28,022 bases of DNA from JBBDRX01 sp040905245 (GTDB lineage Bacteria > Bacteroidota > Rhodothermia > Balneolales > Balneolaceae): positions 1 to 28,022 of the forward strand of contig JBBDRX010000081.1 in the NCBI GenBank assembly GCA_040905245.1. Direction: 5' to 3'. Positions within the stretch are counted from its first letter, which is position 1; each line of letters begins with the position of its first letter. The translations under genes and the position numbers were made by a program. This document shows, piece by piece, positions 15,633 to 23,223 of the stretch. Under the pieces are notes generated by a model. That model was not told the origin of the DNA and searched no databases. It worked only from the letters and a program-made list of their open reading frames with translations.

Positions 15633-16928
15633 TTATTGAAACATTGGGGGGATAAACATCATTTCAGCCAGATTTATCGAGAGCGTCAATCCCCAAACTG
15701 TTTCTTTGATCAGGTTCTGGGCACTCATGCCCCTGAAACCAAGCTGAAATCCGATATCAATGGAAGATGCACTACGTTGAGATAAAATTCCAATCCCACC
15801 GTTCACCATCAGGGTCTCGACCCTTTCTCCCGCTATTTTCAGATAACCGGTATCGTATCCTGCTCCCAAACTGTATTTAAAACTCGAAAAGAATCCACCG
15901 GAGTCTCCCCGATATGGATGAAACTGAGCTCCTACACCACTCTTACTCTGATCGACAAGAAATTGTTCCTCCGTCGTGTTAAATGTATAGGAGGCATTGC
16001 TCCACTGTTGCCGAAAATACTCTGCAGACAAACTTACATAACGGGAGGGATTATACGTAAGGCCAAGATTAATTTCTAATGGCAAATCGATTTGCCCTTC
16101 CCGAAGTCCGGATGAAGGAAGCAAATCCACCTCTTGTACTCCTCCCGAAACATTCCGAAAACCGGTTACACTGCGATCCATATCGATCTCTACAGGAAGA
16201 AGAAGTGAAATTCCGAATGAAGATTCATCGTTCTCCCGAAACAGGCCGGACGTTCGGGCAAACAGTCCAAATCGATGTCCCAGCCCGGTCCCTGAAAAGT
16301 CTTCATTATAGGAGAGTGGTTGATACCTCGGACTGTCAAACACCAGATCGTGTTCCCGGTTCAATGACGCGAAGTAGATATTTGTAGAGTACCCAATCGA
16401 AAAATGGTCGGACACTCTGTATCCAAGGCCGAGCTCGGCCCGGTTCACCCCTCCGGCACCAGCCTCCATAGTAGTATAATCAATCTCCTCAAAATCGGGA
16501 GTAAACGATCCGGAAGCACGAAGAGAGTAACTGGATCGTGTTACGGGCAGAAAACCAGCCGACAAGCCCAATTGGGATCGGACAATCGGAAGCACCAACT
16601 GGAACCTGTTAATTCCAATCCGGTTGGTAATCCCCGTCTCAGCTCCGTCTTCCACACGGAGCCGGTGCATATCTGCTGTAAGCACTCCCTGTGTATGGGA
16701 GTTAACGCCCCACAAACCCGGATTGGCACTGTTAACCGCATACGGGTCATACAAAGAGACTCCCGTCAGGCCCATTCCGGCACCACTGGGCGAATACAAA
16801 CTCACCGGTTCACCAAATGCGATACTTGAGTAGGTTGAACCGGCACGGTTTTTATCCTCTTGCAGTTGGCCGAATACCATCACAGGAAAAAAAGCCAGAA
16901 CCAGTAAAAGTGTTGTTCTCCGTATCAT
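15633..16928 (-). CDS. Outer-membrane beta-barrel protein (FadL/PorV-like)
   Basis: A 431-residue protein with a signal peptide (residues 1-20, ending VFG before Gln). The mature protein is built of alternating amphipathic strands rich in glycine and aromatic residues, with patterns such as ELGLGYRVSDHFSIGYSTNIYF and LEINLGLTYNPSRYVSLSAEYF. It ends in MMFIPPMFQ. The near-N-terminal GMGLTGVSLYDPYAVNSANPGLW motif (G-x-G, then an NPA/NPGLW turn) resembles FadL/PorV-type barrels. The ATG overlaps the upstream lipoprotein stop by 4 bases (ATGA), so the two are translationally coupled. The cargo or partner is unknown; FadL-like proteins transport hydrophobic compounds, and PorV-like ones act in secretion. 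Confidence 0.75.
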   Translation of the reverse strand: MIRRTTLLLVLAFFPVMVFGQLQEDKNRAGSTYSSIAFGEPVSLYSPSGAGMGLTGVSLYDPYAVNSANPGLWGVNSHTQGVLTADMHRLRVEDGAETGITNRIGINRFQLVLPIVRSQLGLSAGFLPVTRSSYSLRASGSFTPDFEEIDYTTMEAGAGGVNRAELGLGYRVSDHFSIGYSTNIYFASLNREHDLVFDSPRYQPLSYNEDFSGTGLGHRFGLFARTSGLFRENDESSFGISLLLPVEIDMDRSVTGFRNVSGGVQEVDLLPSSGLREGQIDLPLEINLGLTYNPSRYVSLSAEYFRQQWSNASYTFNTTEEQFLVDQSKSGVGAQFHPYRGDSGGFFSSFKYSLGAGYDTGYLKIAGERVETLMVNGGIGILSQRSASSIDIGFQLGFRGMSAQNLIKETVWGLTLSINLAEMMFIPPMFQ

Positions 16929-18196
16929 CTGCTGTCCGAATTTACCGAAGTGATTATAAGTTTCGGCCTCAATGTATCGTCATCTGCATCCTCACCATGG
17001 AGAACAGTTGAAAAAACAAGCCCTGTCACCGTATGCGCCGACAGATAAAACTGCCCTGGGGGGGGAGCGTTGAAGAGAATTTCATTGATGTAACCGGTCA
17101 GATCGAACCGAAAACTGTCGTTCCCCTGATTCAGAGAGGCCGTTAGTACTGGATCCCTTCCAAAGATCCACTCACCGACACGAGCAGAATTGACGCGATG
17201 AAGCCGAAGCTCTGTTACCTCCGGCCGGACATGTCCATCCGGCAACTCCAGTAACTCCCGGTTTGGATGAAAAATCAGTTGTGCATTCGACACATTTCTT
17301 CCGCCCGGAACACTTTCGCTCAAGCCGGTTTCTACACGGAGTACCGATTCGAGCGGGTTTGTCAGATAAATGCTCTTTTCGTCCCGTTCTGCCGGCTCAC
17401 CCCACTCTCCGAAGGCTCCCCAGTCGGCCAGGGGCAGGAATTGCCTTGGATCTTCCTCGTCTGTTCCATCCCACTCTTCCCACTCTTCCAGATCTTCGGC
17501 CGGAACGCGGACAAATCTTGCCAGCTCTTCATCTTCTGCGTCATCTCCCGGATCGGGCCGAACCCGAATAAAATGGGCCCGTGTAGTCCCGTCTGCCGGA
17601 ACAATAGCCAGTCCGGGAAATCCGGTACGGTACTGCTCCTGTCGATCTTCGTTACTGCTGGATAGAAACTCATTGTACTCGTCAATCCAGCTCTGTGCCA
17701 GATCCACGGAAACGGTCGTCTCACCGGAGACCTCAAATTCTCCCACAAGTTCGGACTGGTCCATCTCGAGCTGATCTGTGAAGTAGAGCTCGTTCCCCCG
17801 CCAGATATCACTCAGGCGATACAGTTCGTATCGGGCAGTCTGCGTAGTATCTCCATAATGAGTGGAACTGAAGGTGAGCCGCAGCTGAAACAGATCCTCT
17901 TCTGAAATCTGGGACCCAATCGAAGTGGTGTCGATGGACGGTTTAAGGATCCCGATCGATTCAAACTGGCCAAAAACCGGATCGTCGTATCGGCCAATCG
18001 CCATATACCGTAACCCTCCGGAATAGGAATCTACAGTTACTGCTTCAGAGGATGCGAGAGGAGTCGTTATCGTTTCAAGGCCGGCATCTTCGTCCAGGAA
18101 CCTGCTGCCAACCCCTCCCGGATCTTCACACCCGCTCAACAGGATCAAAAATGCAGACAGGGCTGCCAGAGTTGCCGTACGTATGTAATGCTGCAA
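16925..18196 (-). CDS. DUF4270-type lipoprotein
   Basis: A 423-residue predicted lipoprotein. With a TTG start at 18194-18196 the first residues form an ideal lipoprotein signal: two positive charges, a hydrophobic run and the lipobox LLSGC (Cys23). The open frame reaches an ATG at 18319 inside the short GT5 gene, but that adds 41 polar residues before the signal, so I prefer the TTG. Segments such as YMAIGRYDDPVFGQFES and the C-terminal HTVTGLVFST...LRPKLIIT match what I know of DUF4270, a Bacteroidota family of unknown function. Residues about 215-274 hold a strongly acidic, tryptophan-containing stretch. It overlaps the downstream barrel gene by 4 bases. Confidence 0.7.
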   Translation of the reverse strand: MQHYIRTATLAALSAFLILLSGCEDPGGVGSRFLDEDAGLETITTPLASSEAVTVDSYSGGLRYMAIGRYDDPVFGQFESIGILKPSIDTTSIGSQISEEDLFQLRLTFSSTHYGDTTQTARYELYRLSDIWRGNELYFTDQLEMDQSELVGEFEVSGETTVSVDLAQSWIDEYNEFLSSSNEDRQEQYRTGFPGLAIVPADGTTRAHFIRVRPDPGDDAEDEELARFVRVPAEDLEEWEEWDGTDEEDPRQFLPLADWGAFGEWGEPAERDEKSIYLTNPLESVLRVETGLSESVPGGRNVSNAQLIFHPNRELLELPDGHVRPEVTELRLHRVNSARVGEWIFGRDPVLTASLNQGNDSFRFDLTGYINEILFNAPPPGQFYLSAHTVTGLVFSTVLHGEDADDDTLRPKLIITSVNSDSR

Positions 18197-18263
18197 ATCT
18201 TCGATGGTGAAAATGGAATAATTCTGTTTGATGAGGTTCCGCCCGACTCGCTCAGTCCGTTGA

Positions 18264-19070
18264 TTATGAATCACTTTCGGTGATTTTCTGATAGTACTCG
18301 GCGAATTTGTTCGAAACATCTTCGGGTGAGCCCTGAATTTTGGTAGGGGTTATATTCAGCTCCTTGAAAAGAGGGTCAAATTGATCGGAAAGATGGTTTC
18401 CAGTAACAACATGGTCGCTGTACCGAAGGCCGATCTTCAACAGATCCACGACTCCGTCTTCTGTCAGGTCCTCAATCACCTTTTCGTCCGGAAGCCCCAG
18501 AAGTTTCAACACCGACGTGTTGTCAAACTTGCCAAGGTTTTCGGGATGGTGGAGGTTATAGACAATTTTTGTCTTCTTGAAAATATCCTGCTCCTTGTAG
18601 AGCGTTCGGACCAGGAGCGGAATTAATCCGGCCGGCCAGTCATGGCAGTGGATAATATCCGGTTCCCATCCAAGACTCATAACTGTTTCGAGTACTCCTT
18701 TATTGTAGAAGGCGATCCGCTCATCGTTATCGTCGTACCATTTCTCCGATTTCGCATCCCGAAACATTCCTTTTCGTTTGAAATAGGCATCGTTATCCAG
18801 AAAATAGACCTGAAGCTTGGCATTGGGGATGCTGGCAACCTTGATTCGCATGCTCTCCACATTTTCTCCTACCTCCACTTCAATTCCGGAGAGCCGAATC
18901 ACCTCATGCAACCGGTTTCGGCGATCATTGATCGTACCGTATTTGGGAAGCAGAATACGAATTTCGAATCCTTTGTCCTGAAGCGATGCCGGCAAAAATC
19001 GAAGAAGATCCGCCGTGTAGGTCATTCTCGCAAAAGGTGCGATCTCGGCTGCTGCGTAAAGTATTTTCAT
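18264..19070 (-). CDS. Short glycogen/starch synthase-like (GT5 N-terminal domain) protein
   Basis: A 268-residue protein covering only the N-terminal Rossmann half of GT5 glycogen synthases. The start MKILYAAAEIAPFA, the segment IRILLPKYGTINDRR and the EPDIIHCHDWPAGLIP segment are GT5 hallmarks. However, the ADP-glucose-binding K-x-G-G at residues 15-18 is Arg-Met-Thr-Tyr, and the whole C-terminal GT domain is absent with a normal stop. Similar short proteins are, as I recall, widespread in Bacteroidota next to DUF4270 lipoproteins and usually annotated as glycogen synthase. Glycogen synthesis is unlikely from this sequence. It lies 27 bases after the ComA-like gene and 67 bases before the lipoprotein start. 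Confidence 0.8.
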   Translation of the reverse strand: MKILYAAAEIAPFARMTYTADLLRFLPASLQDKGFEIRILLPKYGTINDRRNRLHEVIRLSGIEVEVGENVESMRIKVASIPNAKLQVYFLDNDAYFKRKGMFRDAKSEKWYDDNDERIAFYNKGVLETVMSLGWEPDIIHCHDWPAGLIPLLVRTLYKEQDIFKKTKIVYNLHHPENLGKFDNTSVLKLLGLPDEKVIEDLTEDGVVDLLKIGLRYSDHVVTGNHLSDQFDPLFKELNITPTKIQGSPEDVSNKFAEYYQKITESDS

Positions 19071-19097
19071 AGGTCTCTGATTGCTGATAGTTATTCT

Positions 19098-19934
19098 CTA
19101 TTCAAGATCGCCTGATCGGTTTTCGCTGCCGTTTTTTCCCTGGTCAGGATAGACCCCGCCAAACTGCTCATCGTCCAGTGAATAGAAATCGAACAGGGTG
19201 TCTCCCCTCAATCCAAGGCGAAGAGTCTCGACCGGGATCACCTCCATCGGCTGGATATTTCCCAAATTCACATTGCTGCCAAACTTCCGGATAAACCAGA
19301 CCTGTTGCTCTTTCTGAGGAGCTTCAAAAATCAATTTCTCCGGCGGGACCCGATCGGCAATTTCGTCAATCAGCCCGGAGCGTACTTCGCCATTAGGCCT
19401 GAACACTCCCACGGTGCCGCTTTCACGGGCTTCACAAATAATCTTCCAGGCCCCCGCTTCCAGCTCCTGCTGAATCATCTGTACCCACTTGTAGGGGGCC
19501 ATGATGTCGTTCGGGTTCTTGCTTCCGACTTCGGAGAGGACCGTAAACTCCCTGCTCAACTGACGGATGATCTCTACCTTTTTCTTGTCCGACAGCCATA
19601 TTGTCCCATTGGAAACCTCAACATAGCGAATGCCGTACTCGCGCAACAACTCGACATAGCTGGCCAGCTGGTCTCGCAGCATGTAGGCTTCGAACAGGGT
19701 CCCTCCGAAATAGACCGGAATGTCGTACGAGTGATAGACTTCCAGTTTCTTTTCGAGATTTTGTGTTACATAGGATGTACCCCACCCCAGTTTCACAATA
19801 TCGACATAACAGGCGGCAGCCTCACAAAAATCCTCTACCTGCCGAACACTGTATCCCTTGTCCAGAGCAAGCGTAATCCCTTTTTTTCGGGGTTTCTCTG
19901 TACGTTTTGGCAGATGATTCAGTTGGAATGGCAT
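19098..19934 (-). CDS. Phosphosulfolactate synthase (ComA) family protein
   Basis: A 278-residue TIM-barrel protein of the ComA family. In methanogens ComA joins sulfite and phosphoenolpyruvate to give phosphosulfolactate for coenzyme M. Family segments here are LDKGYSVRQVEDFCEAAACYVDIVKLGWGTSY, PVYFGGTLFEAY, YVEVSNGTIWL and LSEVGSKNP. Homologues also occur in Bacteroidota and in plants (HSA32), where the chemistry is unproven, so the product here should be treated as family-level only. Sulfonolipid or other sulfonate metabolism is a possibility in this group. It is the first gene of the minus-strand run ending with the TPR gene. The ATG at 19932-19934 is followed by a basic lead-in. Confidence 0.85.
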   Translation of the reverse strand: MPFQLNHLPKRTEKPRKKGITLALDKGYSVRQVEDFCEAAACYVDIVKLGWGTSYVTQNLEKKLEVYHSYDIPVYFGGTLFEAYMLRDQLASYVELLREYGIRYVEVSNGTIWLSDKKKVEIIRQLSREFTVLSEVGSKNPNDIMAPYKWVQMIQQELEAGAWKIICEARESGTVGVFRPNGEVRSGLIDEIADRVPPEKLIFEAPQKEQQVWFIRKFGSNVNLGNIQPMEVIPVETLRLGLRGDTLFDFYSLDDEQFGGVYPDQGKNGSENRSGDLE

Positions 19935-19941
19935 GTGTGAA

Positions 19942-19971
19942 TTGATTATTCTGGAACCGGCTAAAGATAGT
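19942..19971 (+). promoter_or_regulatory. Possible promoter of the LolC/E-type gene
   Basis: TTGATT (19942-19947), 18 bases, GATAGT (19966-19971): four of six matches at each hexamer. The predicted leader of about 74 bases includes a weak stem (20008-20015 with 20024-20031). The region is shared with the divergent ComA-like gene. Confidence 0.25.
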
Positions 19972-20051
19972 AAATGATGCTTTCTTTAAAAAGCAGCACC
20001 TTCTGCTCTTCTCAGGCAACAGGCTGAGAGGTTTCCAAAACTCGATCGGGC

Positions 20052-21278
20052 ATGAAATCTACAACTCGTATCTCCAGGCGTTATCTCTTCTCGGGGAAAC
20101 GTACTTCACTGATCTCCATGCTCACCTTTGTCAGCATCACCGGAGTAACCATCGGAACGGCTCTGCTGATCATCGTTCTTTCCGTTTTTAACGGATTCTA
20201 CGATGTGATTCATGGTATTCTGATGGCACAGGATCCCGATATACGCATCGAACACAGCCTGGAACGCACATTTGACCATGACCTCCGCCTGGCCGAAACA
20301 ATCCGGGGAGTCAACGGTGTTGTTGCCATGACTCCGTTTTTAACAGGCAAAACCATGATGGCCTCCGGGGATGGACGAAATGAAGTTGTGGCTGTCCGGG
20401 GGATTGAACCGGGATCCTTTCTGGAGATTAATGACCTGGACACCTATATACGATCCGGGCGATTCGACTTTTCAGTACGATCCGGACGCCCGGGAGCCGT
20501 CATCAGTGAATCCCTGTCCAGCCGACATCGGATCGCACCGGACGACGAACTTACCCTGCTGAGCGCATCCGGCATGCGCAGAGCCCTCACACAATTTTCG
20601 ATTCCACGCGTCAGCCGGTTCGACATGCGTGGAAGTTTTTTTCTTCAACAGGTCACAGAGGGAGATCAGGTCTACGTCGACCTGCAGGCAGCTCAACGTT
20701 TGTTCGATGCGAGAAACCGGCTCAGCGGATTCGACCTGAAACTGGCCGACACCCATATGGCAGAGGAACTGAAACCAGTACTTGAGAGCCAGCTGGGGCC
20801 GAATTTTCAGGTCTCTACCTGGTACGATCTTCAGAAACCGCTCTATGATGTAATGTACCTGGAAAAGTGGGGGTCCTATTTTATCCTGATGATCATTGTC
20901 CTGGTCGCCGTTCTCAATATTGTCGGCTCTCTTGCCATGATGGTCATCCAGAAGCAACGTGATATCGGGATACTGATGACCATGGGTATGTCTCCGGCAG
21001 ACATCAAGCAGATTTTCCGGTTACAGGGCTTTTATATCGGGCTCATCGGATCCGGGCTTGGCGGCGGGATCGGTTTGCTCATGGTCTGGCTGCAGCACCA
21101 GTACGGTCTGCTGAAACTCTCGACTGCGTTCATTCTCGATGCCTATCCCGTATCCGTCAGCCCGGTGGATATCACCATTGTCCTGGCGGGAAGTATGTTT
21201 CTCTGTCTTGCAGCCAGCTGGTATCCATCACTCCGGGCCGCATCGGTTCAGCCCGCAGATGCTGTACGCTACGAGTGA
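20052..21278 (+). CDS. LolC/LolE-family ABC transporter permease
   Basis: A 408-residue inner-membrane protein with the layout of lipoprotein-releasing permeases: one N-terminal span (about 20-47), a large extracytoplasmic MacB-type domain (about 48-270) and three C-terminal spans (about 275-295, 325-345, 375-393) forming the FtsX domain. The N-terminal RRYLFSGKRTSLISMLTFVSITGVTIGTALLIIVLSVFNGF and the cytoplasmic QKQRDIGILMTMGMSPADIKQIF segment are typical of LolC/E. It would work with a LolD-type ATPase to move lipoproteins towards the outer membrane. The ATPase gene is not adjacent, so the partner must lie elsewhere. It may help export the lipoprotein of the divergent locus, but that is only a guess. 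Confidence 0.88.
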   Translation: MKSTTRISRRYLFSGKRTSLISMLTFVSITGVTIGTALLIIVLSVFNGFYDVIHGILMAQDPDIRIEHSLERTFDHDLRLAETIRGVNGVVAMTPFLTGKTMMASGDGRNEVVAVRGIEPGSFLEINDLDTYIRSGRFDFSVRSGRPGAVISESLSSRHRIAPDDELTLLSASGMRRALTQFSIPRVSRFDMRGSFFLQQVTEGDQVYVDLQAAQRLFDARNRLSGFDLKLADTHMAEELKPVLESQLGPNFQVSTWYDLQKPLYDVMYLEKWGSYFILMIIVLVAVLNIVGSLAMMVIQKQRDIGILMTMGMSPADIKQIFRLQGFYIGLIGSGLGGGIGLLMVWLQHQYGLLKLSTAFILDAYPVSVSPVDITIVLAGSMFLCLAASWYPSLRAASVQPADAVRYE

Positions 21279-21328
21279 GTACTCATGGAGTACATGCAGA
21301 ACCGCATGGTGGTTACCAATATCCGAAA

Positions 21329-23023
21329 TCACTCCTCTCGATAGGTATCCGGCAGATCATTTTCATAGAGAACCACATCGCCGTCCCGGATCCACTCTTT
21401 AAGCAGTTCATTGGCTTCGTAAAGCGATGAGACCACCCGGACATTCTCGTCTGAACCCTGTTCACGAATTCCCCGGAGAATCGGAGTTGTCTGTCGCGGC
21501 CCGACGAGCAGAACCAGGTCCAGCCCGGCTGCTGCAATATGGTGGCCAAACGTTCTGTTCTCCTCCTCCTGAATCTCTCCAAGTTCCACCATTCCCGGTG
21601 TAATCAGAATCCGGCGCCCGGTCTGGAATGAAGAGAGGATCTCCACTGCCTGGCGCGCACCTTCCGGGTTGGAGTTGAATGCATCGTCAATGACCGTTAC
21701 TCCGTTCCACTGCTTCAATTCAAGCCGGTGTTCGACCGGCTGGATCTCCTGTGCGGCAAGTGCGATGGTTTCGGGGCGCAGGCCGTACGATCTGGCCACA
21801 GCCACAGCCAGGAGAAAATTCTGAACATTGTGGCGTCCCAGCAGCTTCATCCCGATCGGTTGCCTGGCCCGGATTCCGTCGGGTTCGTCCAGCACGAGAG
21901 TAAACCGGGTTCCTGTCTCGTCATACGAAATCTCTTCGGCTCTGATAGCTCCCCGGGTTGTCCCGGCAATTACGACGGTTTTGGCCGGCGAGACCTCTTC
22001 CATTGCCAGTACCGTTTCATCGTCCCCGTTCAGTACCAGCGTTCCGGCTGGGTTCACTTCTTGTGCCAGTACAGACTTCTCCCGCGCGATCGCCTCCTTT
22101 GAGCCGAAGGTCTCCAGATGAGCTGTCCCGACATTGGTAATTACAGCAAGGTCCGGACGGGCGATTCGACACAACTCCCGGATATCTCCCCGGCGGCGGG
22201 CTCCCATCTCGAGCACCAGCACCTGATCCGTTGCGGCCAGATCGTTATTGATCACCTTGCAGATGCCCATCGGAGTATTGAAACTCCCCGGGGTGGCACA
22301 CACGCGAAATCGCTCACGCAGCAGATCCCGTATCATAAACTTGGTGCTGGTCTTTCCGTAGCTTCCCGTAATAGCGACCACTTTCAGTTCGGGCATGGAA
22401 TCCAGACGGTTCCGGGCCTGACGCTTGAATCGATTTTGAATCCAGCGCTCCACAGGTTTCAGGGCCCAGCCAGCCAGAAACAGAAACAGCGGAACCGACA
22501 TATCGACAAGAACCAGCCCAAAGAGCAAAAACTCCGAGTCGACTTGCAGAAGGGATACACCCTGATCACGTATAACAAGTGGTGTGTTCAGCAGGCGGCC
22601 GGAGAGCGAAAGGTCGGCCACCATATAGATAAAAGCGATCAGAAAGGCTCCCTGAAGGCTGGCTAATCGTTTCATTCTTGCGGTAAAAACAAGCGGCTTT
22701 TTCTGTCGCCCGGCCTGAAATCGCGATCGCCCCCCAAACCAGAAGACGGCGTATATGGAAAGAACCAGAGTGACAGCTGTCGACGTCAACCACCCGGACA
22801 TCCAGATCATCAGTGAAAAGACAACGACAATAAACAGGCCGTGTTCCGCCGTAATAACTCTGGAGTAGAATCGCTGCAGGATCCATCCGGAAAACTCATC
22901 TGTTTTATAACCATGCTGCTGAAACATCTGGAGGAAGTAGAGGAACCGGGAGCGAATCTGCTTCAGAATGGAGAAAGCCGCCACCGCCAGCAACAGGTAA
23001 AGGGTAATATAGTAGGTGTTCAA
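21329..23023 (-). CDS. Membrane-anchored MurF-like Mur ligase
   Basis: A 564-residue protein with about five membrane spans (near residues 4-20, 61-80, 82-97, 124-142, 164-187) followed by a complete Mur-ligase catalytic region. The ATP loop is GSYGKTST (220-227), and later motifs include VITNVGTAHLETFGS, LLGRHNVQNFLLAVAVA, VIDDAFNSNPEG and ITPGMVELGE. These fit MurF, which adds D-Ala-D-Ala to UDP-MurNAc-tripeptide, or a paralogue. I start at TTG 23021-23023, preceded by AGAGG, because the open frame to 23161 adds 46 residues without homology-like character. The gene converges with the LolC/E gene. Whether it replaces cytosolic MurF or modifies another envelope polymer is unknown. Confidence 0.82.
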   Translation of the reverse strand: MNTYYITLYLLLAVAAFSILKQIRSRFLYFLQMFQQHGYKTDEFSGWILQRFYSRVITAEHGLFIVVVFSLMIWMSGWLTSTAVTLVLSIYAVFWFGGRSRFQAGRQKKPLVFTARMKRLASLQGAFLIAFIYMVADLSLSGRLLNTPLVIRDQGVSLLQVDSEFLLFGLVLVDMSVPLFLFLAGWALKPVERWIQNRFKRQARNRLDSMPELKVVAITGSYGKTSTKFMIRDLLRERFRVCATPGSFNTPMGICKVINNDLAATDQVLVLEMGARRRGDIRELCRIARPDLAVITNVGTAHLETFGSKEAIAREKSVLAQEVNPAGTLVLNGDDETVLAMEEVSPAKTVVIAGTTRGAIRAEEISYDETGTRFTLVLDEPDGIRARQPIGMKLLGRHNVQNFLLAVAVARSYGLRPETIALAAQEIQPVEHRLELKQWNGVTVIDDAFNSNPEGARQAVEILSSFQTGRRILITPGMVELGEIQEEENRTFGHHIAAAGLDLVLLVGPRQTTPILRGIREQGSDENVRVVSSLYEANELLKEWIRDGDVVLYENDLPDTYREE

Positions 23024-23181
23024 AAAACCTCTGTTCGAGTTTCGTCCGGCCGTTCGATAATGAACAGTCGATAGGTTATATTTGAGGCCCTCCGATCCTG
23101 AAAGACGTCCGAAACCAAAATATAGGAAAGATCGGTAAGTCTGTACCCGAATCCGTGCCAAATGGATCCCGGAAAGCAGAC

Positions 23182-23211
23182 TTGAAACCGAAGTGACCTG
23201 AACAATATAAG
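23182..23211 (+). promoter_or_regulatory. Candidate promoter of the nucleotidyltransferase gene
   Basis: TTGAAA (23182-23187), 18 bases, TATAAG (23206-23211). Transcription would start near 23218, only about six bases before the ATG at 23224, giving a nearly leaderless mRNA. Confidence 0.45.
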
Positions 23212-23223
23212 AACCGACAATTT

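Noticed and set aside
16925..18319. Longer start of the DUF4270 lipoprotein at an ATG inside the GT5-like gene
   Set aside because: It would add 41 polar residues before the lipoprotein signal, which would prevent normal export.
21279..21293. GTACTC-ATG-GAGTAC inverted repeat between the convergent permease and MurF-like genes
   Set aside because: A 6-bp stem with a 3-base loop and no T-run is too weak to call a terminator.
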